Below are positions 1 through 7,920 of a stretch of 64,000 nt of DNA, piece by piece. Positions within the stretch are counted from its first letter, which is position 1. Each line of letters opens with the position of its first letter. Where the stretch lies: NCBI RefSeq assembly GCF_028736925.1, contig NZ_JAQZAT010000001.1, positions 1-64,000 of the forward strand. The letters are read 5' to 3'. Source of the DNA: Flavivirga sp. 57AJ16. Its GTDB lineage: Bacteria > Bacteroidota > Bacteroidia > Flavobacteriales > Flavobacteriaceae. The position numbers and the translations under genes were made by a program. The notes below the pieces were generated by a model, which was not told the origin of the DNA, ran no database searches, and worked only from the letters and a program-made list of their open reading frames with translations.

Positions 1-235
1 ACCTCGAAGCTTTTGTACCCTATCCTTCCGAAAAGTCGGGGACAGCCCTATGGCCTTTTCCCAACAACTAGCAGAGAGACTTGACCGTTCTATAAAAAGC
101 GACCTCGGAGGTTGGCATAGCAGCCTATCTAGGGAGCAAGGGTATAGGGCGAGTTCTTTTTATTTGCGGCTGTGACAAAAGATCATGATTTGTGGGTACA
201 CCGTAGCTGCCGGCAGGCAGGTGTTGACATGACAA
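1..235 (+). repeat. Truncated copy of a GC-richer dispersed repeat
   Basis: From the left window edge to about 235 the sequence matches the 3' half of the element at 53151-53696. Shared landmarks are CCTCGAAGCTTTT, TCGGGGACAGCC, AACTAGCAGAGAGAC versus AGCTAGCAGAGAGAC, and GATCATGATTTGTGGGTACA. The copies differ by many substitutions and by a deletion near position 17, where about 60 bases present at 53440-53500 are missing. No convincing open frame is conserved between copies, so I treat it as a non-coding repeat. It continues left of the window. Confidence 0.75.
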
Positions 236-316
236 ACAACTGTTTTTCACTCGATTAATTTAATTATTTTCAATAAAACTTACATCGAACTGGCGTTAAG
301 TAATAAAAAAATATTC

Positions 317-645
317 ATACCGTTTCTAATTTAAATTTACTCATTAAAACGGCATTTTTTTGCCTAATATTTCAAAATAAAACAGAACCGTAGCCTTGCT
401 CAATGTCATTAAGCTAAGTCCGTAATGTCAGCCTGAGCCTTTCGGCTCCGCTCAAGACAGGCTAAAGTCGAAGACCTATTGGAATTCTAGTTTTTATTAG
501 CATTTCTGCGCTCAATGTGACAAAAAATGAACAGATTACCTTAACTTAATGACATTGAGCCTTGCTATGCTTGTATTTTCTTTTTATCTTAAAAATCTTC
601 TACTTTTCTTTTGAGTAAATTTAAATCAGAACTGAACTGGTATTA
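317..645. repeat. Imperfect palindromic repeat, split by a nested MITE
   Basis: The outer arms are inverted copies: ATACC..TCTAATTTAAATTTACTCA at 317-343 and its approximate reverse complement ending in CTGGTATTA at 612-645. The centre carries the core (AACAGAACCGTAGCCTTG, then CTATGCTTG and TTTTTATC) seen in related elements at 21385-21548, 38955-39198, 7026-7187 and 57631-57791. Here the core is interrupted at 399-559 by a smaller element. Confidence 0.6.
394..564. mobile_element. 161-bp MITE with 5-bp target-site duplication
   Basis: The element spans 399-559. Its ends are inverted repeats: CTCAATGTCATTAAG at 399-413 and the exact reverse complement at 545-559, extending to 20 bp with one mismatch. 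It is flanked by CCTTG at 394-398 and 560-564, a 5-bp direct duplication. Removing the element and one CCTTG restores the core of the surrounding palindromic repeat (GCCTTG-CTATGC). There is no coding capacity; an internal GC-rich hairpin lies near 433-465. It must have been moved in trans by a transposase not present in this window. Confidence 0.8.
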
Positions 646-909
646 CAAATGTGATTTCATTCAATATAATTTTAGGAAATAAAGAATCACTCAAACTAAC
701 ATAAATTTTCCTATCCTAGATTTACGTTAAATAAGATTATTTATTTTGGCAGTAGCAAAATACTCCTTCCCCCTTCTTTCTTTCAGCTATTAGGAGCCGT
801 TATTGGTCGAAAATTTTTCAACGATCTATTGAAAGCACTATCTTTAATAATTACGATTTTTAACTCAAAAATCAATTAATCTAATAATCAAAACTTTAAA
901 TTAAAACGT
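646..909. other. Leader of the SusC/SusD genes, nothing recognised
   Basis: AT-rich sequence upstream of the SusC-like gene. I see no tRNA, riboswitch or coding frame, no regulator gene beside the pair, and no confident Bacteroidetes -33/-7 promoter. Confidence 0.4.
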
Positions 910-3900
910 ATGTGTAAAAGATTACTTAATTTTTTAGTCTTTGTGTTTTTATTGTCAAGTAGCACAATAATAGCACAAAGTAAAACGGTTTCAGGTACCA
1001 TTTCAGATCAGGATGGTTTGGCATTACCGGGAGCTAATGTGATTTTAGAAGGAACTAATACTGGTGTTTCTTCCGATTTTGATGGGAAATACTATATAGA
1101 GATACCCAATGATGGTATTTTAGTGTATTCAATGCTTGGTTTTAAAGAGCAGAAAGTATCAACAGCAGGACAGACCACTATTAATGTAACTATGCAAGAA
1201 TCTACAGAAGCTCTGGATGAGATTGTTGTTACAGCCTTAGGAATAAAGAGAGAAAGAAAATCTTTAGGGTATTCGGTCCAGGAAATAGAAGGCTCCTCGG
1301 TCGCTCAAGCCAGAGAACCTAATATGGTAAATGCGCTATCGGGTAAAATTACGGGTCTACAAGTTGTTAAAGGAAGTGGAGGTCCAGCTGGGTCTTCTAA
1401 AATTATATTAAGGGGATTTAGTTCCTTAGTAGGAGATAACCAACCATTAATTGTGGTTGATGGTGTACCTTTAGACAATTTTACAGGTTCGTCAAATAAC
1501 GAGTTTTTTAATACAGGAGAAGATTTTGGAAACGGATTAGGAGACATAAATCCAGATGATATTGAAAGTTTATCGGTATTAAAAGGTGCTTCGGCTGCAG
1601 CCTTATATGGTTCGCGTGCAGGTAATGGCGTTATTTTGATTACCACTAAAACTGGAAAAGCTCAAAAAGGACTAGGCATAGCATATTCTGTTACAACTGG
1701 ATTTCAAAGTATCTTTATGACTCCTGATTTACAAAGTAGTTTTGGTCAAGGATCTCTTGGTACCTATGATGAGCTAAGCGGTAATAGCTGGGGGCCAAAA
1801 ATTGAAGGACAAACAGAAACTGGACCTGTTAATGGATCTGTAGTCTTCAATGCCTTTGATAATATCAATAATTTTTACAAGAATGGGTTTAGCCAAAACC
1901 ACAGTCTTTCTTTTCAAGATCAAGTAAGTGAAGCGACTTCATTATACTCGTCGGCAAATTATTTAAAAGACGACAGTAATATCCCTGGAGCCACTTTAGA
2001 GCGAATAAATTTAATAACCAGAGGTGTTTCTAAGTTTGGAGAAACTAAAAATTGGACGCTAGATACTAAAGTACAATACAATAAAACGACAGCTAATAAT
2101 AGACCTCGTAATGGTTTAAACGCATTTAACTCTTATCGTACTATAGTTAACTTTCCAAGATCATTGGATATTAGACAGTTTTCTGCAGGATCAGATGAGT
2201 TTGGTAATCAATTATGGTATGATACAAATACAAATCAGATAAACCCATATTGGTTAGTTCATAACAATTTAAAGGAAGACTCAAGAGATCGTTTTATTTT
2301 TTCTGGATCTTTAAAACATGAGTTTAATGATTGGTTAAGTGCAGAAATTAAAGGTGGAGCAGATTTATATACAACAAATACAGAAACAAAGCTTTTTTCA
2401 GGAAGCCCAGACTCGGCTACAGGACGATATACCTTAGGAAAGAGCACCTTTACAGAGCAAAACTATAGTGCTTTAATTGTGGCTGCTAAAGATAATGTTT
2501 TTGGAAAATTTGGTGGTGCTTTTACCCTTGGAGGAAATTTAATGTCTACCGAGAGTAGCGGCATCAGTAGTAACTCTGGTCAACTAGAAGTTCCAAACGT
2601 ATTTAGCCTGAATAACGGTATAGATCGTGCGACTGTAGAGCAATCATTTAGCAATAAAAAAATAAACTCACTGTATGGTTTGTTCCAATTGAACTATGAT
2701 GGTTATTTATTTCTTGATCTAACAGGACGTAATGACTGGACATCATCTTTAAGTAAACAGAACAGGTCATTTTTCTATCCATCTATAAGTACTTCTTTTG
2801 TCATTTCAGATATGATTACAAAAGAAGGCGGGGAATTACCTAGTTGGTTAACTTTTGCCAAAATTAGAGCTTCGTATGCAGAAGTAGGTAATGATCTAGA
2901 TCCTTTTCAATTAATAAATGTGTTTTCTGTAGGAAAAGATCCTTTCGACAATACGACTGCCACAACAGGAAATACATTGTTTGATCCTAATGTTGTAAAC
3001 GAATTAATAAAATCGACAGAATTTGGTTTTGAAGCTCGTTTCTTAAACAACAGAATTGGTGTAGATTTTACCTATTATAAATCTAACGCCACCAATCAAT
3101 TAATTCCTATTCCACTAGATCCTTTAAGCGGTTTCAATCAAAAAATCATTAATGCCGGTGATATAGAAAATAAAGGTTTTGAATTAACTTTAAAATCAAG
3201 AATATTGGATAATGATAATGGCTTAACCTGGGATATGGATATAAACTATTCTAGAAATGAAAATACCGTTAATGAATTAACCGATGGCGTTACTCAATTT
3301 GGTTTAGGTGGTTTTGATAATTTAGCGGTGTTGGCAGCAACAGGAGAAGATTATGGTGTAATATGGGGAACTAAATTTAGAAGAGTTGAGGATGAAACAG
3401 ATCCTAATTTTGGAAGAATATTAGTTGATGGTGATGGTTTACCATTAGCGACCGAAGATAAATTTATATTAGGTTCTCAACAACCTGACGCCTTATTAGG
3501 GTTAACCAATTCATTTAAATATAAGAATTTCTCATTAGGCCTTTTAATTAGCGCTAGCATTGGTGGAGAAGTTTTCTCTGGAACGAACCAAGCATTACAA
3601 GCATCTGGTTTAGCTGCTGCAACAGTAGTAAATGGAGAAAGAGCTGATATTGTTTTCGACGGTGTTTTTGAAGATACGCCTGGCAATTTTGTTGAAAATA
3701 CTACTGGAGCAAGCCCTCAAGATTATTGGACAGCCATCACTGCTCGTTCTGGTAATTTAGGTATCACAGAAGCTAACATTTACGATGCCACAAACGTAAG
3801 GTTAAGAAATGTAAGTTTAAGTTATGACTTTACGTCTAAATTTTTAGATAGAACGCCTTTTGAAGGTTTAAAAATTGGTGTTTCTGCTAATAATGTATGG

Positions 3901-4032
3901 ATGATTACAAGTCACTTAAATGGTGTTGACCCAGAATCTGTTTTTGCTACAGGTTCAAATGCTACTGGTTTTGAATATCTTTCTTCGCCTACTACACGTA
4001 CTGTATTCTTTAATGTAGCTGCTAAATTTTAA
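910..4032 (+). CDS. SusC/RagA-type TonB-dependent outer membrane receptor
   Basis: Outer membrane channel that pairs with a SusD lipoprotein to import oligomers using TonB energy. The 1040 residues begin with a Sec signal ending near SSSTIIAQ. A carboxypeptidase-regulatory-like domain follows at about 27-100 (VSGTISDQDGLALPGANV), then the plug domain at about 115-245 with the SusC signatures TALGIKRERKSLGY, VDGVPLDN and LKGASAAALYGSRAGNGVI, then a long beta barrel ending in an aromatic residue. Length is normal for SusC. The SusD partner follows 18 bases downstream. No carbohydrate-active enzyme, sigma/anti-sigma pair or hybrid sensor adjoins it, so the substrate is unknown and could be peptide rather than glycan. 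Confidence 0.93.
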   Translation: MCKRLLNFLVFVFLLSSSTIIAQSKTVSGTISDQDGLALPGANVILEGTNTGVSSDFDGKYYIEIPNDGILVYSMLGFKEQKVSTAGQTTINVTMQESTEALDEIVVTALGIKRERKSLGYSVQEIEGSSVAQAREPNMVNALSGKITGLQVVKGSGGPAGSSKIILRGFSSLVGDNQPLIVVDGVPLDNFTGSSNNEFFNTGEDFGNGLGDINPDDIESLSVLKGASAAALYGSRAGNGVILITTKTGKAQKGLGIAYSVTTGFQSIFMTPDLQSSFGQGSLGTYDELSGNSWGPKIEGQTETGPVNGSVVFNAFDNINNFYKNGFSQNHSLSFQDQVSEATSLYSSANYLKDDSNIPGATLERINLITRGVSKFGETKNWTLDTKVQYNKTTANNRPRNGLNAFNSYRTIVNFPRSLDIRQFSAGSDEFGNQLWYDTNTNQINPYWLVHNNLKEDSRDRFIFSGSLKHEFNDWLSAEIKGGADLYTTNTETKLFSGSPDSATGRYTLGKSTFTEQNYSALIVAAKDNVFGKFGGAFTLGGNLMSTESSGISSNSGQLEVPNVFSLNNGIDRATVEQSFSNKKINSLYGLFQLNYDGYLFLDLTGRNDWTSSLSKQNRSFFYPSISTSFVISDMITKEGGELPSWLTFAKIRASYAEVGNDLDPFQLINVFSVGKDPFDNTTATTGNTLFDPNVVNELIKSTEFGFEARFLNNRIGVDFTYYKSNATNQLIPIPLDPLSGFNQKIINAGDIENKGFELTLKSRILDNDNGLTWDMDINYSRNENTVNELTDGVTQFGLGGFDNLAVLAATGEDYGVIWGTKFRRVEDETDPNFGRILVDGDGLPLATEDKFILGSQQPDALLGLTNSFKYKNFSLGLLISASIGGEVFSGTNQALQASGLAAATVVNGERADIVFDGVFEDTPGNFVENTTGASPQDYWTAITARSGNLGITEANIYDATNVRLRNVSLSYDFTSKFLDRTPFEGLKIGVSANNVWMITSHLNGVDPESVFATGSNATGFEYLSSPTTRTVFFNVAAKF

Positions 4033-4050
4033 AAATAAAAAAATTGAATT

Positions 4051-5988
4051 ATGAAAAAAATATTTAAACCCTTTGCATTGTTAAGTACAATGTTGCTGAT
4101 TTTTTCTTGCAGTGATTTTGAAGAAATCAACAAAGACCCCTTGGCTGTTACTTCAGAGCAAGTTGAAGTAGAGTTTTTTATTAATGCTTCCATTGGTGGT
4201 GCACAAATGAATCCGCACATTGCAGAACGTGTATTTTATCTGTACTGGTTAGATGCATCAAAAATGGAAAGAATAGGTGTGTTAACCGAAGGTTCTCATA
4301 GCGATTCATGGACAAATGACTATTTTCAAAGTTATGTTTCCAAATGGCTAAAAGATATCAATTCGGGAGTTTCTGTTGCTGAAGAAAGAATTGCTACAGG
4401 CAATGTAAAAGAATACACTCACAACTTACTACAGATTGCAAGAATTTGGAGAGCCTATATTATGAGCGAAATGGCCGATAATTTTGGTCCGATTCCTGTA
4501 AATGGATTTCAAGCAGTAAACCCTGAGTATAATAGTGTTAAAGATGTATACTATTACATGTTAGCCGAATTAAGTGACGCTGTTAGCGAACTAGATGAGA
4601 ATAACGATGCCAAGCCAGTAAGAGAAGGCCTTGATCCAGCTTATGGATTTGATTATACAAAATGGAAAAAATACGGTAATTCTTTAAGAATGCGTTTAGC
4701 CATGCGTTTATCTGAAGTTGATCCGGCTAAAGCACAACAAGAATTTGAAGCTGCTGCTAATACCGGTTTATATATAGATTCTTCAGCTGATTATTTTTCT
4801 GTGCAAGAAAAAGGAGATTGGGACGACTATTCAAATGTGATGTCAAGACAATGGAATAGCCACCAAATCTCTCCAACTTACAAAAATTTGGTACAAGGTT
4901 TAGGAGGTATCACTTCTGCTGCACAATTACCGGCTGATCAACATGCTACTATTAAACCCGTAAACTATATGGGTTTAAAATTTGATAACCACTTTACATC
5001 TCTTACAAACGATCCAACGGCTGGATTTTGGTTAGATGGTTTGCCAAATACGATCGACCCAAGAGCCTATAAAACATTTGTAATTCCAGGTGATCTTGAT
5101 AACCCAGACATGAATTATTATCCTACTTGGGCTAATGATCATACAATTACTGAAAGAGATTTAATAATTGGTGAGGTAGATGATGCCGATAATGGTGAAA
5201 CTGATGATATTACTATAGAGGCTGCTTTCACATATAATGCTTTACCTGTTGGAAATTTAGGAGTACCAGGATCTTTAAACCAGCTTAGTTTCAATGGGAC
5301 GATCCCTCGTTTAGCTCATCATTTTAGAGATGGTACAGATAATGCAGATCGCCGGATATTTTTTGCTTCTTGGGAATCATTTTTCTTAATTGCAGAAGCA
5401 GCGGTAAGAGGTTGGAATACACCCATGGATGGCCAAGCTGCTTATGAAGCAGGTATTGGAGAAAGCTTTGCCTTCTTTGGAGTTTCAGACCATCTTGCAG
5501 CATATTTAACCTCTCAAGATTATAACAACAATGGTACTTCTGTTAGCTGGGGACATACTGTAGAGCCACCTGCTAGTGTAACAATGGATTATATCGATGG
5601 TTATACAGGTGCAGCAGGAACCGTTAATTATACATACCCTGAAAACACCATTTACGAAGGAGGGACTGTTAAGAATGATCATTTAAATAAAATTATTACA
5701 CAAAAGTACTTGGCGCAAACACCATGGTTACCTTTAGAAGCATGGAGTGATCACAGACGTTTAGGCTTACCATTCTTTGAAAACCCTGCTGTAGAAAACC
5801 CATTACCGGACCTTCCAGCTTTAAACCCTGGAAATGTAATGACAAATCAAGTAGGATTTTTTGGTCAACGTTTAAATTATCCTTCTTCTTTTGAAAACAA
5901 TGTACCAGCTGGTTTCACACAAGCTGTAGATTTATTAGGAGGCCCTAATGACGTTCATACACCATTATGGTGGGCCCAACAAAATTAA
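4051..5988 (+). CDS. SusD/RagB-type substrate-binding lipoprotein
   Basis: Surface lipoprotein forming the lid of the SusC channel encoded just upstream. The 645-residue protein has a signal with a lipobox (LLIFSC, lipidated Cys near residue 20), followed by SDFEEINKDP, typical of the branch often called SusD-like 2. Other family features are the mid-protein KYGNSLRMRLAMRLS helix and a C-terminal QKYLAQTPW..EAWSDHRRLGLP segment. It is longer than classical SusD (about 550 residues). Almost certainly co-transcribed with the SusC gene; a strong terminator follows at 6024. Confidence 0.92.
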   Translation: MKKIFKPFALLSTMLLIFSCSDFEEINKDPLAVTSEQVEVEFFINASIGGAQMNPHIAERVFYLYWLDASKMERIGVLTEGSHSDSWTNDYFQSYVSKWLKDINSGVSVAEERIATGNVKEYTHNLLQIARIWRAYIMSEMADNFGPIPVNGFQAVNPEYNSVKDVYYYMLAELSDAVSELDENNDAKPVREGLDPAYGFDYTKWKKYGNSLRMRLAMRLSEVDPAKAQQEFEAAANTGLYIDSSADYFSVQEKGDWDDYSNVMSRQWNSHQISPTYKNLVQGLGGITSAAQLPADQHATIKPVNYMGLKFDNHFTSLTNDPTAGFWLDGLPNTIDPRAYKTFVIPGDLDNPDMNYYPTWANDHTITERDLIIGEVDDADNGETDDITIEAAFTYNALPVGNLGVPGSLNQLSFNGTIPRLAHHFRDGTDNADRRIFFASWESFFLIAEAAVRGWNTPMDGQAAYEAGIGESFAFFGVSDHLAAYLTSQDYNNNGTSVSWGHTVEPPASVTMDYIDGYTGAAGTVNYTYPENTIYEGGTVKNDHLNKIITQKYLAQTPWLPLEAWSDHRRLGLPFFENPAVENPLPDLPALNPGNVMTNQVGFFGQRLNYPSSFENNVPAGFTQAVDLLGGPNDVHTPLWWAQQN

Positions 5989-6023
5989 GATTACTAATCA
6001 ATCCCATTATTCATAGAATTTTT

Positions 6024-6057
6024 AAAAGGGAGAGCTACTAATGCTCTCCCTTTTTTT
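6024..6057 (+). terminator. Rho-independent terminator after the SusD gene
   Basis: A perfect 12-bp stem (AAAAGGGAGAGC at 6024-6035, GCTCTCCCTTTT at 6043-6054) with a 7-base loop, followed by T residues to 6057. It ends the SusC-SusD unit. Confidence 0.88.
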
Positions 6058-6294
6058 ATTATAAATTTGATTTTTACATAAATTATGTTGAAACGGATAT
6101 CACAACTTTTATTTATTGCTATTTTATTAGTTAGCTATAATAATGACTATTGAGCACAGAGAAAACAAACTGCATGTAAACCAAAAGGATAACACTTCTA
6201 AAATTGAGTTTTTTTAAAATGATCTCAATCTCCACGCAACTATTTTAAGATTTGGGCATCTACTTACTAAACCTAATATTAAAATAAATTTAAA

Positions 6295-6819
6295 ATGAAA
6301 AAATCAAATCTATTGCTAAGTAGTTTCTTGGCAGTTGCCCTATTAACTATTAGCTGTAACAATGATGATGGTCCAAATTGTCCAGAAGATCTAACAGGAG
6401 CACTAAGTGATAAAGAAACCTCATTCGCCCATAAGTGGGTGTTGTCGGATATCGTTTCAGAGGAAGAAATAGATTTAACCGATGACAACGAAAATAATCC
6501 CAGCACTAATATTTTCGATCAATACTCAGACTGCAACCAAGATGCTTTCTATGATTTTAAAGATGATAGGTCCTTCCAATATAAGCAAGGGCAGAACACA
6601 TCAAATTGCAGCAATAAACAATCATCGAGCGGAACCTGGAAGTTAACAGAAAATGCTTTAACCATAGTAAGTTTCTGTAATACGCAAATAATTGATATTG
6701 AAATTAATACAGATACTACTTCGTTCTTTATTGAAGACACTTTTACCTTTACCGATGTAAATGGCAATCGCATCAATAGCAAAACCAAAATCACTTACAA
6801 CAAGGAAGTTTCTAATTGA
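6295..6819 (+). CDS. Lipocalin-like lipoprotein
   Basis: A 174-residue predicted lipoprotein: signal with lipobox LLTISC, then an acidic NNDDG spacer (a Bacteroidota lipoprotein export-type signal). The body resembles small lipocalin-like domains of this phylum: HKWVLSDI near residue 46, a YDFKDDRSFQY strand, SGTWKLTENALTI near 120, and a final ITYNKE strand. Four internal cysteines may form disulphides. Ligand unknown. It has its own 300-base upstream region and a following stem-loop, so it is probably monocistronic. The family assignment is by pattern only. Confidence 0.6.
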   Translation: MKKSNLLLSSFLAVALLTISCNNDDGPNCPEDLTGALSDKETSFAHKWVLSDIVSEEEIDLTDDNENNPSTNIFDQYSDCNQDAFYDFKDDRSFQYKQGQNTSNCSNKQSSSGTWKLTENALTIVSFCNTQIIDIEINTDTTSFFIEDTFTFTDVNGNRINSKTKITYNKEVSN

Positions 6820-6873
6820 TGTAAAATACATGTATTTTGAAAGGTTCTTTTATACCAAGAAAAATACATTTTT

Positions 6874-6921
6874 AATATTTTGATATTTCAGCATACTCTA
6901 TGATTGAAATATCAAAATATT
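6874..6921. terminator. Stem-loop with perfect 17-bp arms
   Basis: AATATTTTGATATTTCA at 6874-6890 is the exact reverse complement of 6905-6921, with a 14-base loop. It lies 55 bases after the lipocalin-like gene and is the likely end of that transcript. The T tract is short (TTTTATCC), so termination efficiency is uncertain. Confidence 0.55.
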
Positions 6922-6937
6922 TTATCCTAGTAACGTT

Positions 6938-7360
6938 TGCTCTAGGGTTTAATTAATTATCTTCAACATACTCTAAATCGACCAGCGCCCTTACTAATCC
7001 ATCAGTCACAGCCATTCCCGAGCTATATAGCTAAATCAATATAAAATAACATGAACCTTCAGAGTAAAAAACCGAATTTCTTCGTTAAAAATACTCGCCG
7101 TAACTAAGCTATGACTGCGCTTTTTATCTTGAACTTCAATTTTTTATATCTAAATATTCTATGCCATTTTATAGCGACTTAGCTATACATTTCAAATAGT
7201 TTACTAACTGGATGGCCACTGTCGTTCTAGTATCTTCCAAATTATAGTGGCAATAAACATAACTAATAGCATATAAAAAAGTACGTCCCACTTCAATGCC
7301 CCCTTTAATACCATTTCCACTTTAAAAGCTACAATATTACCTCCTAGTTCCATTTGTTTT
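6938..7360 (-). pseudogene. Decayed C-terminal fragment of a metZ-like gene
   Basis: The plus strand aligns with the 3' end of the intact metZ gene at about 10738-10990. ACTAATCCATCAGTCACAGC matches ACCAAACCATCAGTAATG. AATGCCCCCTTTAATACC..AAAGCTACAATATTACC matches AATGCCGCCTTTAACTTC..AAAGCTACAATATTACC, and CCTAGTTCCATTTGTTTTT matches CCTAGTTTCATTTGTTTTT. Frameshifts and substitutions have destroyed the frame. Homology stops near 7360, and only about the last 85 codons are represented. A 162-bp palindromic repeat (7026-7187) interrupts the fragment at the place matching about 10830 in the intact gene. Confidence 0.7.
7026..7187. repeat. 162-bp palindromic repeat, copy 1 (in pseudogene)
   Basis: It begins TATAGCTAA and ends TTAGCTATA, a perfect 9-bp inverted end pair. 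It shares most of its length with 57631-57791, for example AATATAAAATAACATGAACC and the AATACTCGCCGTAACTA core. The metZ-like sequence continues on both sides, so it was inserted as a unit. Confidence 0.75.
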
Positions 7361-7920
7361 TATCTATGCAAATGGCGACAAAGCAAGTCCTTTCTCCTGC
7401 ATGAGTGCTACAAATCGATCGTAAGCACTATTTTTGAAAACTCTTTTTGTATACATTTTTTTACATAAAAAAATAGATAATATAAAATATTTACGTAACT
7501 TTAAAGTAGATTATTACAGATAGATCATTAGAATAAAGTTTTTTAATTTACTAAAAATCTATCTTTTTTACCGCTAAATTATACCTAAACCACCAATAAG
7601 ACTTAGGTTAACCAGGCTTATAACAAAATGTTATAGCCGTTCTACTGGTTACAAAGACAAAAATGAAATTGGTTTAATTTTTAAGGATGCTAATCAATCA
7701 TGATCATCGAAGAGAGATGATCCCAAAAAGATTGATTATGCAAAAACACATATACTATTGTGGAGAACTGAATGCCATTTCTTAAAAGAAATAGGTAAAG
7801 AAAGGTTAGTACATATTATAAATATGGGCTTACCATTTAATCAAAAAAATGTATTGAAATTGGAGTGACTCATGTAACTCATTAGACTTTAAAACCATTA
7901 TAAACCTTAAAACAAACCAA
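7361..7920. other. Non-coding stretch with a possible gene remnant
   Basis: No complete gene. A stem-loop lies near 7620-7660 (ACCAG..ATAAC / GTTAT..CTGGT). From 7704 to 7868 one frame stays open for 54 codons to a TGA and reads protein-like (WRTECHFLKEIGKERL, then IINMGLPFNQ), but it has no start codon and follows a stop. It may be the tail of a lost gene; I cannot assign a family. Confidence 0.3.

Noticed and set aside
910-5988. SusC/SusD pair as the uptake system of the 3-keto sugar cluster
   Set aside because: It is about 28 kb away with two biosynthetic operons between; nothing in the sequence links them.
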